Shown: in pieces, positions 17,101 through 27,323 of the stretch
How the letters are laid out: every line of letters begins with the position of its first letter
Numbering within the stretch: the first letter of the stretch is position 1
Origin: Sinorhizobium saheli
GTDB lineage: Bacteria > Pseudomonadota > Alphaproteobacteria > Rhizobiales > Rhizobiaceae
Reading direction: 5' to 3'
Length of the DNA stretch: 64,000 nt
Assembly (NCBI RefSeq): GCF_001651875.1
Contig: NZ_LNQB01000069.1
Span: 1 to 64,000, forward strand
Made by a program: the position numbers and the translations under genes
Notes under the pieces: model-generated
Told to the model about the DNA's origin: nothing
The model's database searches: none
The model's input: only the letters and a program-made list of their open reading frames with translations

Positions 17101-17136
17101 CGTCCCTCTCGCATCGTTTCTGCTGCGAGAGGGACG
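17101..17136. repeat. Perfect 12-bp inverted repeat upstream of the PepSY-like gene
   Basis: CGTCCCTCTCGC (17101-17112) and GCGAGAGGGACG (17125-17136) flank a 12-base loop. It is 84 bp before the start of the PepSY-like gene. It may be an operator for the neighbouring response regulator, a leader hairpin, or the true terminator of the upstream gene (TCCGTTT follows). Confidence 0.5.
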
Positions 17137-17220
17137 TCCGTTTCAGAAAAAATCGACACTCCACCCGTGTTTCCGTCACTTTTCTGGCGGATGCTGCGAC
17201 CACTGAAATTTGAGGGGGTA

Positions 17221-17688
17221 ATGAGACACCGTAGCTGTCCGGAGCGCGCCGCAGGTCATCGTTCCGCGTCGCCCATGCGGCGGAGATTGGCCGCATTCCT
17301 TTGCTGGTCGTTCGCGTCCTGTTTCGTGCCGCTGTCCGCAAGCGGTGCCTTGGCCGACAGCGGCAAGGGCGGCAAGAACGGGTCGGATCCCGCCGGCAAT
17401 AGCGGCAATACCGGCACCGGCGGCGACGTTCGCAGCCCGCCGGGCCGCGACGGCGGCAGCAACCGGGAAACGCACGAAGATGCGCGAGAAGCCGTCGCCC
17501 AGGGAAAGATCCTGCCGCTCAGCAAGCTGCTCGCCCTCATCGATCGTGATCTCTACGGCATGGTCATCGCGGTCGATCTGGTGCGGCTCGGGGGGAGCGA
17601 CGTCTATCGGCTGAAGACGCGCGACGGCGCAGGCGTCATCCGCGACTTGAGGGTCGATGCGCGCACCGGCAGGTTCGTGAAATTCTGA
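17221..17688 (+). CDS. Secreted PepSY-like domain protein
   Basis: About 155 residues. A basic N-terminus and hydrophobic segment (RRRLAAFLCWSFASCFVPLSASGALA) form a signal peptide. A Gly/Asn/Asp-rich linker follows (GKGGKNGSDPAGNSGNTGTGG), then a single PepSY-like unit: REAVAQGKILPLSKLLALID, the strand YGMVIAVDLVRLGG, VYRLKTRDGAG and DLRVDARTGRFVKF. Such units occur beside PhoP/PhoQ-type systems and are thought to inhibit or sense at the periplasmic side. The start is uncertain: ATG 17221 has GAGGGGG only 2 bases away, ATG 17275 has none. It ends 7 bp before the response regulator and is surely in its operon. Confidence 0.75.
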   Translation: MRHRSCPERAAGHRSASPMRRRLAAFLCWSFASCFVPLSASGALADSGKGGKNGSDPAGNSGNTGTGGDVRSPPGRDGGSNRETHEDAREAVAQGKILPLSKLLALIDRDLYGMVIAVDLVRLGGSDVYRLKTRDGAGVIRDLRVDARTGRFVKF

Positions 17689-17695
17689 GGGAGAA

Positions 17696-18361
17696 ATGCG
17701 CATACTTCTTGCAGAGGACGACCTCAACATCGCCGGTCACGTCCGGGGGAAGCTCGAGGCCGAAGGCTACGCGGTCGACACGCTTGCGCACGGCCCGGAC
17801 ATCTGGGAGCGCGGCGAGGACGGCGGCTATGCGGCGATCATCCTCGACCTCGGTCTTCCCGGCCTCGACGGATTGTCGATCCTGAAGCGCTGGCGCCAGG
17901 ACGGCGTGGAGACGCCCGTCATGGTGCTCACCGCCCGCGGCTCATGGATGGAACGGGTCGACGGCTTCGAAGCCGGCGCCGACGACTACATTCCGAAGCC
18001 GTTTCGCGCCGAGGAACTGCTGGCGCGGCTGAAGGCGCTCTTGCGGCGCGCCGGCCCGCGTTTTCAGATCATCAAGTCGGCAGGCCGCTTCACGCTTGAC
18101 GAGGCGACCCGCCGGGTCACCTTCGACGGCGAGGCGCTCGACCTCAGCCCGCTCGAATTCCGGATGGTCGCCTATTTCATCGAACGCAAGGGGGAGGTGC
18201 TGACCCCGCTCGAGCTGGCAAGCCATGTCCAGGGACGCGATGACGATTCGGCCAAGAACGCGGTGGAGGCGATGATCGCCCGGTTGCGCCGCAAGACCGA
18301 GAGCGGCGCCATCGAGACGCGACGCGGCTTCGGCTACCTGCTGCCGGACGACCCTTCATGA
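17696..18361 (+). CDS. OmpR/PhoP-family response regulator
   Basis: A 221-residue DNA-binding response regulator. The receiver domain (1-115) has the acidic pair D8-D9, phosphoacceptor D51 (ILDLGLPG), T79 and K101 in the expected order. The winged-helix output domain follows (about 128-217), ending AIETRRGFGYLLP. It overlaps the sensor kinase start by 4 bp and follows the PepSY-like gene closely. It should act with that kinase on envelope genes, perhaps the glycine-rich gene; the inverted repeats at 16956 and 17101 are candidate sites. Confidence 0.93.
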   Translation: MRILLAEDDLNIAGHVRGKLEAEGYAVDTLAHGPDIWERGEDGGYAAIILDLGLPGLDGLSILKRWRQDGVETPVMVLTARGSWMERVDGFEAGADDYIPKPFRAEELLARLKALLRRAGPRFQIIKSAGRFTLDEATRRVTFDGEALDLSPLEFRMVAYFIERKGEVLTPLELASHVQGRDDDSAKNAVEAMIARLRRKTESGAIETRRGFGYLLPDDPS

Positions 18362-19725
18362 TGCGGTCGCTGCGGCTGCGGCTGGCGGTCGGAGCGGTGA
18401 TCGCCATCGGCCTCGTGCTGCTTGTGGCGTGGCTTTCCCTGACGCGGCTCTTCACCGACTATGTGGTCGAGCGGTACCGCAGCGAGATGACGACGATCGT
18501 CGACACGCTCGCCGCCGAACTGACGCTGAAAGACGGCAAGCTGTCGCTTGCGCGCGAGCCGGCCGATCCGCGTTTCGACCTGCCGAACGGCGGCCGCTAC
18601 TGGCAGGTCTCACCGCTCACCGGCGACAGCCTGCGGTCGCGGTCGCTCTGGGACGTGGCGATCGACCCCGATGCCCCGGTCGGTTCGCGCTATGAGGGCT
18701 TTTCCGTCAGCGCGGGCCCGGATGGACGCCCGATGCTGGTGCACAGCCAGACCCTGTCGCTCGGCGAAAGCGCCCCGGCCGTTCGCTTCGTCGCTTCAGC
18801 GGCCTTTCCGCAACGGGAACTCGACGAAGCGCTGCGCGATTTCCAGGCGCCGCTGCGGCTGATGTTGCTTGCGACGGCCGGGGTGCTCGCTGCCGCCGCC
18901 TTTCTCCAGAACGCCATCGGGCTTGCGCCGCTCCGCCGCCTCCGGGAGCGGGCCGCGTCGGTGCGCGCCGGCCGCGACCGGGATTTCGGAACCTACGGCC
19001 CGAGCGAGGTGCAGCCGCTGGTGAGCGAGATCAATCTCCTGCTGAAGGAGCGCGAAATGGCGGTCGAGCGCGCCCGCGCCCGCGCCAGCGATCTTGCCCA
19101 CGGCCTCAAGACGCCGCTGACGGTGCTGGCGCAGCTTGCCGAGCGGCTTCCGGCGGAGGATCGCGGCCTGGCGCTCAGGCAGGTCGAGCTTGTCCGCCAG
19201 CGGGCGGACCGGCAGCTGCAGGCGGCCCGCATGGGCGTCGAGCGGATGGCGACGACCTCGGTCATGGGCCTTGGCGGCAAGCTCGTCAGCGTCCTTCGCC
19301 CCGTCACCGCCGAGCGCGATGTCGCCTGGAAGATAGCGATCGACAACGCGCTTTCGCTCGATGTCGACCCGGCCGACCTTGCCGAGTGCCTCGGCAACCT
19401 GCTCGACAACGCCGCGAAATGGGCGCGTTCGTTCATCCGCTTCTCGGCCCGCCGGGACCAGGGCGCCATCACCATCCTGATCGAGGACGACGGGCCGGGC
19501 ATTGCCGAACAGGACCGCGGGCCGATCCTCAAGCGCGGCGCGCGGCTCGACACGACCGACGACCGGGAGCCAGAAGGCACGGGGCTGGGCCTCGCGATCA
19601 GCGCCGACATCGCCGACGCCTACGGCGCCACGTTGACCCTCGAACGGTCGGATCTCGGCGGGCTGAGGGTGCGGCTGACTTTTCCGGTAAGGGTCGAGCG
19701 GCGTCCGCTGCGCGATCCAGCCTGA
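18358..19725 (+). CDS. PhoQ-like sensor histidine kinase
   Basis: A 455-residue inner-membrane kinase with two membrane segments (about 8-28 and 166-186) that enclose a periplasmic sensor of about 135 residues. The HAMP-like linker is short. The H box is DLAH248[10 protein letters not shown] ([10 protein letters not shown]), G1 (DDGPGI) and G2 (GTGLGLAIS) boxes follow. The translation start overlaps the regulator stop. The stimulus is unknown; PepSY-associated kinases of this class respond to envelope stress, peptides or cations. It is not closely similar to FeuQ as I recall it. Confidence 0.92.
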   Translation: MMRSLRLRLAVGAVIAIGLVLLVAWLSLTRLFTDYVVERYRSEMTTIVDTLAAELTLKDGKLSLAREPADPRFDLPNGGRYWQVSPLTGDSLRSRSLWDVAIDPDAPVGSRYEGFSVSAGPDGRPMLVHSQTLSLGESAPAVRFVASAAFPQRELDEALRDFQAPLRLMLLATAGVLAAAAFLQNAIGLAPLRRLRERAASVRAGRDRDFGTYGPSEVQPLVSEINLLLKEREMAVERARARASDLAHGLKTPLTVLAQLAERLPAEDRGLALRQVELVRQRADRQLQAARMGVERMATTSVMGLGGKLVSVLRPVTAERDVAWKIAIDNALSLDVDPADLAECLGNLLDNAAKWARSFIRFSARRDQGAITILIEDDGPGIAEQDRGPILKRGARLDTTDDREPEGTGLGLAISADIADAYGATLTLERSDLGGLRVRLTFPVRVERRPLRDPA

Positions 19726-19889
19726 CGCCGCGGCCCGGCCGTTTCGCCACGAGCGGCTTGCGCTTTTGCGGGACATCGGCTACAAGCCCCCGTCCGAACG
19801 GTCCGGCAGGGCATGCCGTGGCCGTTCTTAACGCTGGAAAACGGCCTTCGTCAGCCGGTTTCGCATATCAAGAACAATGGAGTAGCAAA

Positions 19890-20093
19890 ATGCCCAAGAT
19901 GAAGACGAAGTCGTCTGCCAAGAAGCGGTTCAAAGTAACCGCGACCGGCAAGGTGCGGGCTGCCGCTGCCGGCAAGCGCCACGGCATGATCAAGCGTACC
20001 AACAAGTTCATTCGCGACGCGCGCGGAACCATGGTTCTCGCCGAGCCTGATGGCAAGAAGGTCGTCAAGAACTACCTGCCGAACGGTCTCTGA
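19890..20093 (+). CDS. rpmI: 50S ribosomal protein L35
   Basis: A 67-residue basic protein beginning [22 protein letters not shown], the standard L35 sequence. GGAG lies 8 bases before ATG 19890. rplT follows after 38 bp. In many bacteria infC precedes it directly; here four unrelated genes and a terminator stand between. Confidence 0.97.
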   Translation: MPKMKTKSSAKKRFKVTATGKVRAAAAGKRHGMIKRTNKFIRDARGTMVLAEPDGKKVVKNYLPNGL

Positions 20094-20131
20094 GACTTCA
20101 GGCATATTGGACACGTTAAGGAGATCATGAC

Positions 20132-20536
20132 ATGGCACGTGTAAAACGCGGCGTAACCGCCCACGCCAAGCACAAGAAGACGCTGAAGGCCGCCAAGGGT
20201 TTCTACGGCCGCCGCAAGAACACCATCCGCGCCGCCAAGGCAGCGGTGGACCGTTCCAAGCAGTACGCATACCGCGACCGCAAGGTCAACAAGCGCAACT
20301 TCCGCGCCCTCTGGATCCAGCGCATCAACGCTGCCGTCCGCGAGCACGGCCTGACCTACGGCCGCTTCATCGACGGTCTGAACAAGGCCGGCATCGAGAT
20401 CGACCGCAAGGTCCTGTCCGACATGGCGATCCATGAGACGGCTGCATTCACGGCGCTCGTCGAAGCCGCCAAGAAGGCGCTCGCCTATCTCAAGGAAGCC
20501 GGCACGGCAAACGAGTTTGAAAGCGCTGTCCGTTAA
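20132..20536 (+). CDS. rplT: 50S ribosomal protein L20
   Basis: A 134-residue early-assembly 23S rRNA-binding protein, typical in length, beginning [19 protein letters not shown] and including the conserved [27 protein letters not shown] precedes the ATG. Its stop codon directly abuts a long inverted repeat that contains a terminator, described separately. Confidence 0.97.
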   Translation: MARVKRGVTAHAKHKKTLKAAKGFYGRRKNTIRAAKAAVDRSKQYAYRDRKVNKRNFRALWIQRINAAVREHGLTYGRFIDGLNKAGIEIDRKVLSDMAIHETAAFTALVEAAKKALAYLKEAGTANEFESAVR

Positions 20537-20607
20537 GCCAGCGTTTTCCCAAGACCGTTTCTGAAATTGTTGGGAAACCCGCGCTGGCAGGGCTGGCGCG
20601 GGTTTTT
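20537..20607 (+). promoter_or_regulatory. Terminator with a competing antiterminator-like fold between rplT and pheS
   Basis: AAACCCGCGC (20575-20584) pairs with GCGCGGGTTT (20596-20605) and a T run follows, a good intrinsic terminator. The bases immediately after the rplT stop can pair with the same left arm: GCCAGCG (20537-20543) with CGCTGGC (20582-20588), and TTTCCCAA (20545-20552) with TTGGGAAA (20570-20577). The two folds exclude each other. This is the layout of an attenuator in front of pheST, or a composite terminator; no Phe-rich leader peptide is visible. Confidence 0.6.
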
Positions 20608-20690
20608 CTTATTCGGCCGATCGCCGGCGATCCCATCGCTGAAGTGTCGAGCCGCTACACCGAACCATTCCCGCATCGAGGCAGGACAGA

Positions 20691-21773
20691 ATGAGCGAAC
20701 TGGAAACATTGGAACGGAGCTTGCTGGCGGAAATCGATGCCGCCGCCGACGAGGGGGCGATCGAGGCGGTCCGCGTCGGGGCGCTCGGCAAGAAGGGCTC
20801 GATCTCGGAACTCCTGAAGACGCTCGGCACGATGACGCCGGAGGAGCGTCAGACCCGCGGCGCCCGCATCAACGCGCTGAAGAACACGGTGACCGAGGCG
20901 ATCGCCGCCCGCAAGCTCGCGCTCAAGGATGCGGCGATCGCCGAGCGGCTGGCGCGCGAGACGGTGGATATCAGCCTTCCCGTCCGCTCGTCGCCCGCCG
21001 AGCGCGGCCGCATCCATCCGATCAGCCAGATCGTCGACGAGATCACCGCGATCTTCGGCGACATGGGCTTCTCGATCGCCGAAGGGCCGGACATCGAGAC
21101 GGACTACTACAATTTCACGGCGCTGAACTTCCCGGAGGGCCATCCGGCCCGCGAGATGCACGACACCTTCTTCTTCGAGCCCGACGAAAACGGCGAGCGC
21201 AAGGTGCTGCGCACCCACACCTCGCCGGTGCAGATCCGCACGATGGAGGCTGAGAAGCCGCCGATCCGCATCATCATTCCGGGCAAGACCTATCGCCAGG
21301 ATTCGGACGCCACCCATTCGCCGATGTTCCACCAGGTCGAGGGCCTGGTGATCGACAGGACGGCCAACATCGCCAACATGCGCTGGGTGCTCGAGGAATT
21401 CTGCAAGGCCTTCTTCGAGGTGGATCAGGTGACGATGCGCTTTCGCCCGTCCTTCTTCCCCTTCACCGAGCCCTCCTTCGAGGTCGATATCCAGTGCGAC
21501 CGCTCCGGCCCGATCGTCAAGTTCGGCGAGGGCAGGGACTGGATGGAGATCCTCGGCTGCGGCATGGTCCATCCGAACGTGCTGCGCGCCGGCGGCCTCG
21601 ATCCGGACGAGTACCAGGGCTTCGCCTGGGGCATGGGCCTCGACCGCATCGCCATGCTGAAATACGGCATGCCGGACCTGCGCGACTTCTTCAATGCCGA
21701 TGTCCGCTGGATGACCCATTACGGCTTCCGCCCGCTCGACATGCCGACGCTGTTCGGCGGTCTTTCGGCCTGA
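20691..21773 (+). CDS. pheS: Phenylalanyl-tRNA synthetase alpha subunit
   Basis: Catalytic subunit of the (alpha-beta)2 class II enzyme that charges tRNA-Phe. The 360 residues have the N-terminal coiled-coil arm, motif 1 around [20 protein letters not shown], motif 2 in [20 protein letters not shown] and motif 3 in [17 protein letters not shown]. The order pheS then pheT with a 35-bp gap is standard. Expression may depend on readthrough of the terminator at 20575. Confidence 0.98.
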   Translation: MSELETLERSLLAEIDAAADEGAIEAVRVGALGKKGSISELLKTLGTMTPEERQTRGARINALKNTVTEAIAARKLALKDAAIAERLARETVDISLPVRSSPAERGRIHPISQIVDEITAIFGDMGFSIAEGPDIETDYYNFTALNFPEGHPAREMHDTFFFEPDENGERKVLRTHTSPVQIRTMEAEKPPIRIIIPGKTYRQDSDATHSPMFHQVEGLVIDRTANIANMRWVLEEFCKAFFEVDQVTMRFRPSFFPFTEPSFEVDIQCDRSGPIVKFGEGRDWMEILGCGMVHPNVLRAGGLDPDEYQGFAWGMGLDRIAMLKYGMPDLRDFFNADVRWMTHYGFRPLDMPTLFGGLSA

Positions 21774-21808
21774 TCTTGGCGCAGACACATTAGGACACAG
21801 GTGACATC

Positions 21809-24235
21809 ATGAAGTTCACGCTTTCCTGGCTGAAGGACCATCTGGATACCGAGGCCTCGCTCGAGGAAATCTGCGCCCGCCTGACGATGATCGGGCTCGA
21901 GGTCGAGGAGGTCGACGACAAGGCGGCCTTCAAGCCCTTCGTCATCGCCCGGGTGATTTCCGCCGAGCAGCACCCGAATGCCGACAAGCTCAAGGTGCTC
22001 AAGGTCGATACCGGCTCCGGCGAGCCGGTGCAGGTCGTCTGCGGCGCGCCGAACGCGCGCAAGGGGCTCGTCGGCGCCTTTGCCGCCCCCGGCACCTATG
22101 TGCCCGGCATCGACGTGACCCTTTCCGTCGGCAACATTCGCGGCGTCGAGAGCCGCGGCATGATGTGCTCGGAAAAGGAGCTCGAGATCTCCGACGACCA
22201 CACCGGCATCATCGACTTGCCCGAGGATGCGCCCGTCGGCACGAGCTATGCCGCCTATGCCGGCCTCGACGATCCGGTCATCGAGATCAACCTGACGCCG
22301 AACCGGCCGGACTGCACCAGCGTCCACGGCATTGCCCGCGACCTCGCCGCTTCCGGCCTCGGTACCTTGAAGACGCGGCCGGCGCCGTCGTTCCCGGTCG
22401 AAGGCGAGACGCCGGTCAAGGTCCGCCTCGACCTCGGCGAGGACAGGCACCTCTGCCCCGGCTTCGCGCTCCGTCTCGTGCGCGGCGTCCGGAACGGCCG
22501 GAGCCCGGCCTGGATGCGCCAGCGGCTGACGGCGATCGGGCTTCGCCCGATCAACGCGCTGGTCGACATCACCAATTATCTCACCTTCGACCAGGGCCGC
22601 CCGCTGCACGTCTTCGACGCGGCCAAGGTCACCGGCAACCTCACGGTGCGCCGCGCGAAGGAAGGCGAGAAGGTGCTGGCGCTCGATACGCGCGAATACA
22701 CGCTTTCGCCGGCCAACGTGGTCATCGCCGACGAGGACGGCGTCGAATCGATCGGCGGCATCATGGGCGGCGAGCATTCCGGCTGCGACGAGGCGACGAC
22801 CGACGTGCTGATCGAATCGGCGCTCTGGGACCCGATGAACATCGCCAAGACCGGCCGCAGCCTCGGGATCATCACCGATGCGCGCTATCGCTTCGAGCGC
22901 GGCGTCGATCCGGAATACATGGTTGCGGGCATCGAACGGGCAACGGAACTGGTGCTCGAGCTCTGCGGCGGCACCGCGGCGAAGCTCGATGTCGTCGGCT
23001 ATGAGGGCCACGCGCCGAAGGTCGTCGATTTCCCGGTCTCGGAGGTCAAGCGCCTGACCGGCCTCGAGGTCTCCTCCGAGGAGAGCGTCTCGATCCTCGA
23101 AAAACTCGGCTTCGCCGTCGAGGGCTCCGGCGAACGCGTGAAGGTGACCGTGCCCTCCTGGCGGCCGGATGTCGACGGCAAGGCCGACCTCGTCGAGGAG
23201 GTCATGCGCATCCACGGCGTCGACAACATCGTCGCCGCGCCGCTTGCGAGCCACAATGCCGTCAACGGCAAGATCCTGACGACGCTGCAGATCCGCACCC
23301 GCCAGGCCAGGCGCGCGCTCGCCAGCCGCGGCATGCTCGAGGCCGTCACCTGGTCCTTCATCTCGGCGGAGCAGGCGAAGCTCTTCGGCGGCGGCCAGCC
23401 GTCGCTGAAGCTTGCCAACCCGATCGCCGCCGACATGTCCGACATGCGCCCCTCGCTGCTGCCGGGGCTCTTGAGCGCCGCCCAGCGCAATGCCGACAAG
23501 GGTTATGGCGACGTGGCGATCTTCGAGGTTTCCGGCACCTATGAGGGCGATACGCCCGAGGCGCAGCGCCGTGTCGCCGGCGGTATCCGCCGCGGCACCG
23601 CATCGCTCAACGGCGCCGGCCGTCTCTGGTCGAATGCCGCCAAGGGCGGCGGCAAGCCGGTCGACGTCTTCGACGCCAAGGCTGACGCGATCGCCGTGCT
23701 TGAGGCCTGCGGCCTGCCGATGGGGAACGTCCAGTTCGAGGCCGGCGGCCCCGCCTGGTATCACCCGGGCCGCTCCGGCACGATCAAGCTTGGCCCGAAG
23801 ATCGTGCTCGGCACCTTCGGCGAGTTCCATCCGAAGACGCTCGACGCCCTCGATGTCTCCGGTCCGCTTTGCGGCTTCGAGATCTATCTCGACGCCATGC
23901 CGGAGCCAAAGAAGAAGACGACGCGCACCAAGCCGGCGCTGGAGCTTTCGCCCTTCCAGGCGGTCAAGCGCGACTTTGCCTTCGTCGTCGAAAAGACGGT
24001 GGAAGCGGCCGCCATCGTCCGCGCCGCCTCGGGCGCCGACCGCAAGCTGGTGACGGCTGTCAACGTCTTCGATGTCTTCGAGGGCGCGTCGCTCGGCGAG
24101 GGCAAGAAGTCGGTTGCGATCGAGGTGACGATCCAGCCGGTCGAGCGTACGCTGACCGACGAGGATTTCGAGGCGCTGACCTCGCGCATCGTCGCCAACG
24201 TGGCGAAGAGCACCGGCGGCACGCTTCGCGCCTGA
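21809..24235 (+). CDS. pheT: Phenylalanyl-tRNA synthetase beta subunit
   Basis: The 808-residue beta subunit supplies tRNA binding and editing. An N-terminal EMAP-like tRNA-binding domain (about 40-150) is followed by B3/B4 editing modules (RYRFERGVD), the B5 domain, the catalytic-like core, and a C-terminal ferredoxin-fold anticodon domain ending in [17 protein letters not shown]. The length is normal. ATG 21809 follows AGGACACAGGTG. Confidence 0.98.
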   Translation: MKFTLSWLKDHLDTEASLEEICARLTMIGLEVEEVDDKAAFKPFVIARVISAEQHPNADKLKVLKVDTGSGEPVQVVCGAPNARKGLVGAFAAPGTYVPGIDVTLSVGNIRGVESRGMMCSEKELEISDDHTGIIDLPEDAPVGTSYAAYAGLDDPVIEINLTPNRPDCTSVHGIARDLAASGLGTLKTRPAPSFPVEGETPVKVRLDLGEDRHLCPGFALRLVRGVRNGRSPAWMRQRLTAIGLRPINALVDITNYLTFDQGRPLHVFDAAKVTGNLTVRRAKEGEKVLALDTREYTLSPANVVIADEDGVESIGGIMGGEHSGCDEATTDVLIESALWDPMNIAKTGRSLGIITDARYRFERGVDPEYMVAGIERATELVLELCGGTAAKLDVVGYEGHAPKVVDFPVSEVKRLTGLEVSSEESVSILEKLGFAVEGSGERVKVTVPSWRPDVDGKADLVEEVMRIHGVDNIVAAPLASHNAVNGKILTTLQIRTRQARRALASRGMLEAVTWSFISAEQAKLFGGGQPSLKLANPIAADMSDMRPSLLPGLLSAAQRNADKGYGDVAIFEVSGTYEGDTPEAQRRVAGGIRRGTASLNGAGRLWSNAAKGGGKPVDVFDAKADAIAVLEACGLPMGNVQFEAGGPAWYHPGRSGTIKLGPKIVLGTFGEFHPKTLDALDVSGPLCGFEIYLDAMPEPKKKTTRTKPALELSPFQAVKRDFAFVVEKTVEAAAIVRAASGADRKLVTAVNVFDVFEGASLGEGKKSVAIEVTIQPVERTLTDEDFEALTSRIVANVAKSTGGTLRA

Positions 24236-24343
24236 TCGCAGATCGCCGCTGAGGAAAACCCCTCCCCATCCCCCCCTTGCGGGCCTTGTGGGGACGGGTT
24301 GGAGGGTGATCTCGGCCGCTGCCGACGCCGGCTCTCGATCGGC

Positions 24344-24602
24344 TGGCTGCATCAGTTCGATCCGGTTTGCCGAACGGATCGTTGACATGCCTTCGGATGA
24401 ATCCCGTGAGCGGCTCCGCTGGACCGACCGGCCTTCCGCGGCGTCTGCCGCTCATCCGGCCTGCCGGCCACCCTTCTCCCCACAGGCGGGGCGAAGGGGC
24501 AAGCGGCGGCGCCTCAGTCCCCTCTCCCCGTCAGAACGGGGAGAGGGTTAGGGTGAAGGGCAAGCTGCTGTTCGTCCAAGTGGCTGCATCAGTTCGATCC
24601 GG
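24344..24602. repeat. 22-bp direct repeats flanking a repeat-rich segment
   Basis: The same 22 bases, starting TGGCTGCATC and ending GATCCGG, occur at 24344-24365 and 24581-24602, 237 bp apart. The second copy is immediately before the stop of the SnoaL-like gene. The segment between holds RIME-like copy e. The rest of the 368-bp gap after pheT has a C-rich motif (24258-24308) related to the palindromic element at 49638. No gene is seen in the gap. Confidence 0.7.
24449..24562. repeat. RIME-like palindromic intergenic repeat, copy e
   Basis: Opposite orientation to copy a: it begins CTCATCCGGCCTGCCGGCC and ends in the CCCCTCTCCCCGTCAGAACG palindrome followed by GGGAGAGGGTTAGGG. It lies between the pheT and SnoaL-like 3' ends. 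Confidence 0.7.
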
Positions 24603-24603
24603 C

Positions 24604-24963
24604 CTATCCATGCCGATGCCAGACCTTGTTGATGATCAGCCAGCGTCCGTCGATCTTCAGAAGCGAAAGATAGTCCGAGTAGCGTGCGCCGGCGAATTCA
24701 TCGACCACCTTGACGCTCGCCGTGTCGTCGGTGACGTGAATCATCTCCACCTCCATCAGCGGCTGCGTTCCGGGCGGCGCCGGTCCTTCGGCGACGACGG
24801 CGGCGATGAAGGCGTCGCGGGTCAGCCACTCGACGGCGCCTTCCGAATTGCCGACGATCGATGCGCTCGGGTGAAAGGCCTTGCGCAGCGCCCCCTCGTT
24901 GGCAAAGGCCATGCCGTCGACATAGAGATGGACAACGGATCTGATCGCCTGCTCTTCGGACAT
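24604..24963 (-). CDS. SnoaL-like / nuclear transport factor 2 fold protein
   Basis: A 119-residue NTF2-fold protein of the putative lumazine-binding type (Lumazine_bd_2). MSEEQAIRSVVHLYVDGMAF forms the first helix, then HPSASIVG, DTASVKVVDEF and the final sheet DYLSLLKIDGRWLIINKVWH. ATG 24963 has GGAGG 7 bases upstream. Family members are small single-domain proteins, some of them isomerases or hydratases; the specific role is unknown. It lies downstream of an aldo/keto reductase on the same strand, 129 bp away. Confidence 0.82.
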   Translation of the reverse strand: MSEEQAIRSVVHLYVDGMAFANEGALRKAFHPSASIVGNSEGAVEWLTRDAFIAAVVAEGPAPPGTQPLMEVEMIHVTDDTASVKVVDEFAGARYSDYLSLLKIDGRWLIINKVWHRHG

Positions 24964-25092
24964 TTCCGATCCTCCGTTTTCTGCCCCCTCACGCCTAGGT
25001 CTTCGCGGCGGCCACGCATCATAGGTAGGGCATTGCAACGGAATTGCGATGCCCGACGCCGCCGGCAGCACGGCGTCAAGGCGACGCGTAGC

Positions 25093-26088
<996 letters not shown>

Positions 26089-26293
26089 CGGATCTTCCTT
26101 TCAGGCAGGAACGAGCGGACCGACGTCCTCGCGGACAGGCGGCGCTCGCATCGAGACGGGGGATGCTTCGGGAGCAGCGTGGCGATCTGGAGCGTTGCCA
26201 TCGCTGGCGCCGGCTCCCGACGAGAAGGTAGGAGCGGCAGGATCGATTGAAAATCGCTGTCAATTCTCACGACTTGTTCTATTATTTCGATCA

Positions 26294-27184
26294 ATGAAGC
26301 GCACCCAGCTTTCCCAGCTCGCCGTCCTCTCCGCCGTTGCCGCCCATGGCGGCTTCCGCGGCGCGGCGAGGGAACTCGGCATCGCGCCGTCGGCCGTTAG
26401 CCACGCCGTGGCCAGCCTGGAGGCAAGCCTCGGCGTCCGCCTGCTCGCGCGCACGACGCGCAGCGTCGCGGCAACGGAGGAGGGGAGGCAGCTTCTGGAG
26501 CGGCTGCGGCCGGCGCTCGATGACATTGCCCATGCGCTTGAGCGGGCGGCGGAGGCGCGGGAGCGGCCGGCCGGCAACCTGCGCATCACGGCGCCGCGCT
26601 TCGTCGCAGACCTCATTCTCGCGCCGCGCCTCGGCGACTTCCTCGGGCGCTATCCGGACATCGTCCTCGAAATCGCCGATGAGGATGGCTTCACCGACAT
26701 CGTCCAGGGCGGCTATGACGCCGGAATCCGCCTCGGGGAAAGCCTGGAGGCCGACATGATCGCGGTTAAGGTCGGTCCGGACCTGACGAGCGCGGTTGTC
26801 GCCGCCCCTTCCTATTTCGAGCGCTTCCCGGCGCCGTGCCACCCGCGCGATCTGGCGGCGCATCGCTGCATTCGCCGGCGCTTCTCCAATGGCACCATCT
26901 ATCGCTGGGAATTCGAGAAGGACGGGGAGGAGATAACCGTCTCCGTGAACGGACCGCTCATCCTTGGCGAGGACCGGCCGATCATCAAGGCGGCGCTCGG
27001 CGGGGCGGGATTGGCCTATGTTTTCGAGTCGCGCGTCAGCGAATACGTGGCATCGGGCAGATTGGTGGGCGTGCTCGAGGACTGGTGCGCGCCCTATGCC
27101 GGTCCCTATCTCTACTATCCGAGCCGCAGGCTGATGCGTCCGGCGCTAAGAGCCTTCATCGATTTCTTCCGGCACGGCCGCTGA
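26294..27184 (+). CDS. LysR-family transcriptional regulator
   Basis: A 296-residue regulator. The N-terminal winged helix has the LysR signature with FRGAARELGIAPSAVSHAVASLEASLGVRLLARTTR split around residues 19-53. The periplasmic-binding-protein-like effector domain follows. Start ATG 26294 is internal to a longer frame but fits the family. It is divergent from the aldo/keto reductase; an A/T-rich stretch near 26270-26293 could hold its site. Confidence 0.92.
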   Translation: MKRTQLSQLAVLSAVAAHGGFRGAARELGIAPSAVSHAVASLEASLGVRLLARTTRSVAATEEGRQLLERLRPALDDIAHALERAAEARERPAGNLRITAPRFVADLILAPRLGDFLGRYPDIVLEIADEDGFTDIVQGGYDAGIRLGESLEADMIAVKVGPDLTSAVVAAPSYFERFPAPCHPRDLAAHRCIRRRFSNGTIYRWEFEKDGEEITVSVNGPLILGEDRPIIKAALGGAGLAYVFESRVSEYVASGRLVGVLEDWCAPYAGPYLYYPSRRLMRPALRAFIDFFRHGR

Positions 27185-27323
27185 CGGCGCCGGGCGCAGC
27201 GACGGCGAGCGAGGCGGAATCGGGTGGATGGCAGGCGCGCCGTCCGAAATGTTCGCTCAGTTGGGACGCACCGAGGAAAACGGAACGCCGAAAAGGCAAG
27301 AAGCAAAAGCGCGGAGATGATGG

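Noticed and set aside
17696-19725. Identification of the two-component system as FeuP/FeuQ
   Set aside because: The receiver and linker sequences differ clearly from the FeuP sequence I recall, so no symbol is given.
21719-24388. 889-codon open frame on the - strand
   Set aside because: Antisense to pheT along its whole length; no family signature.
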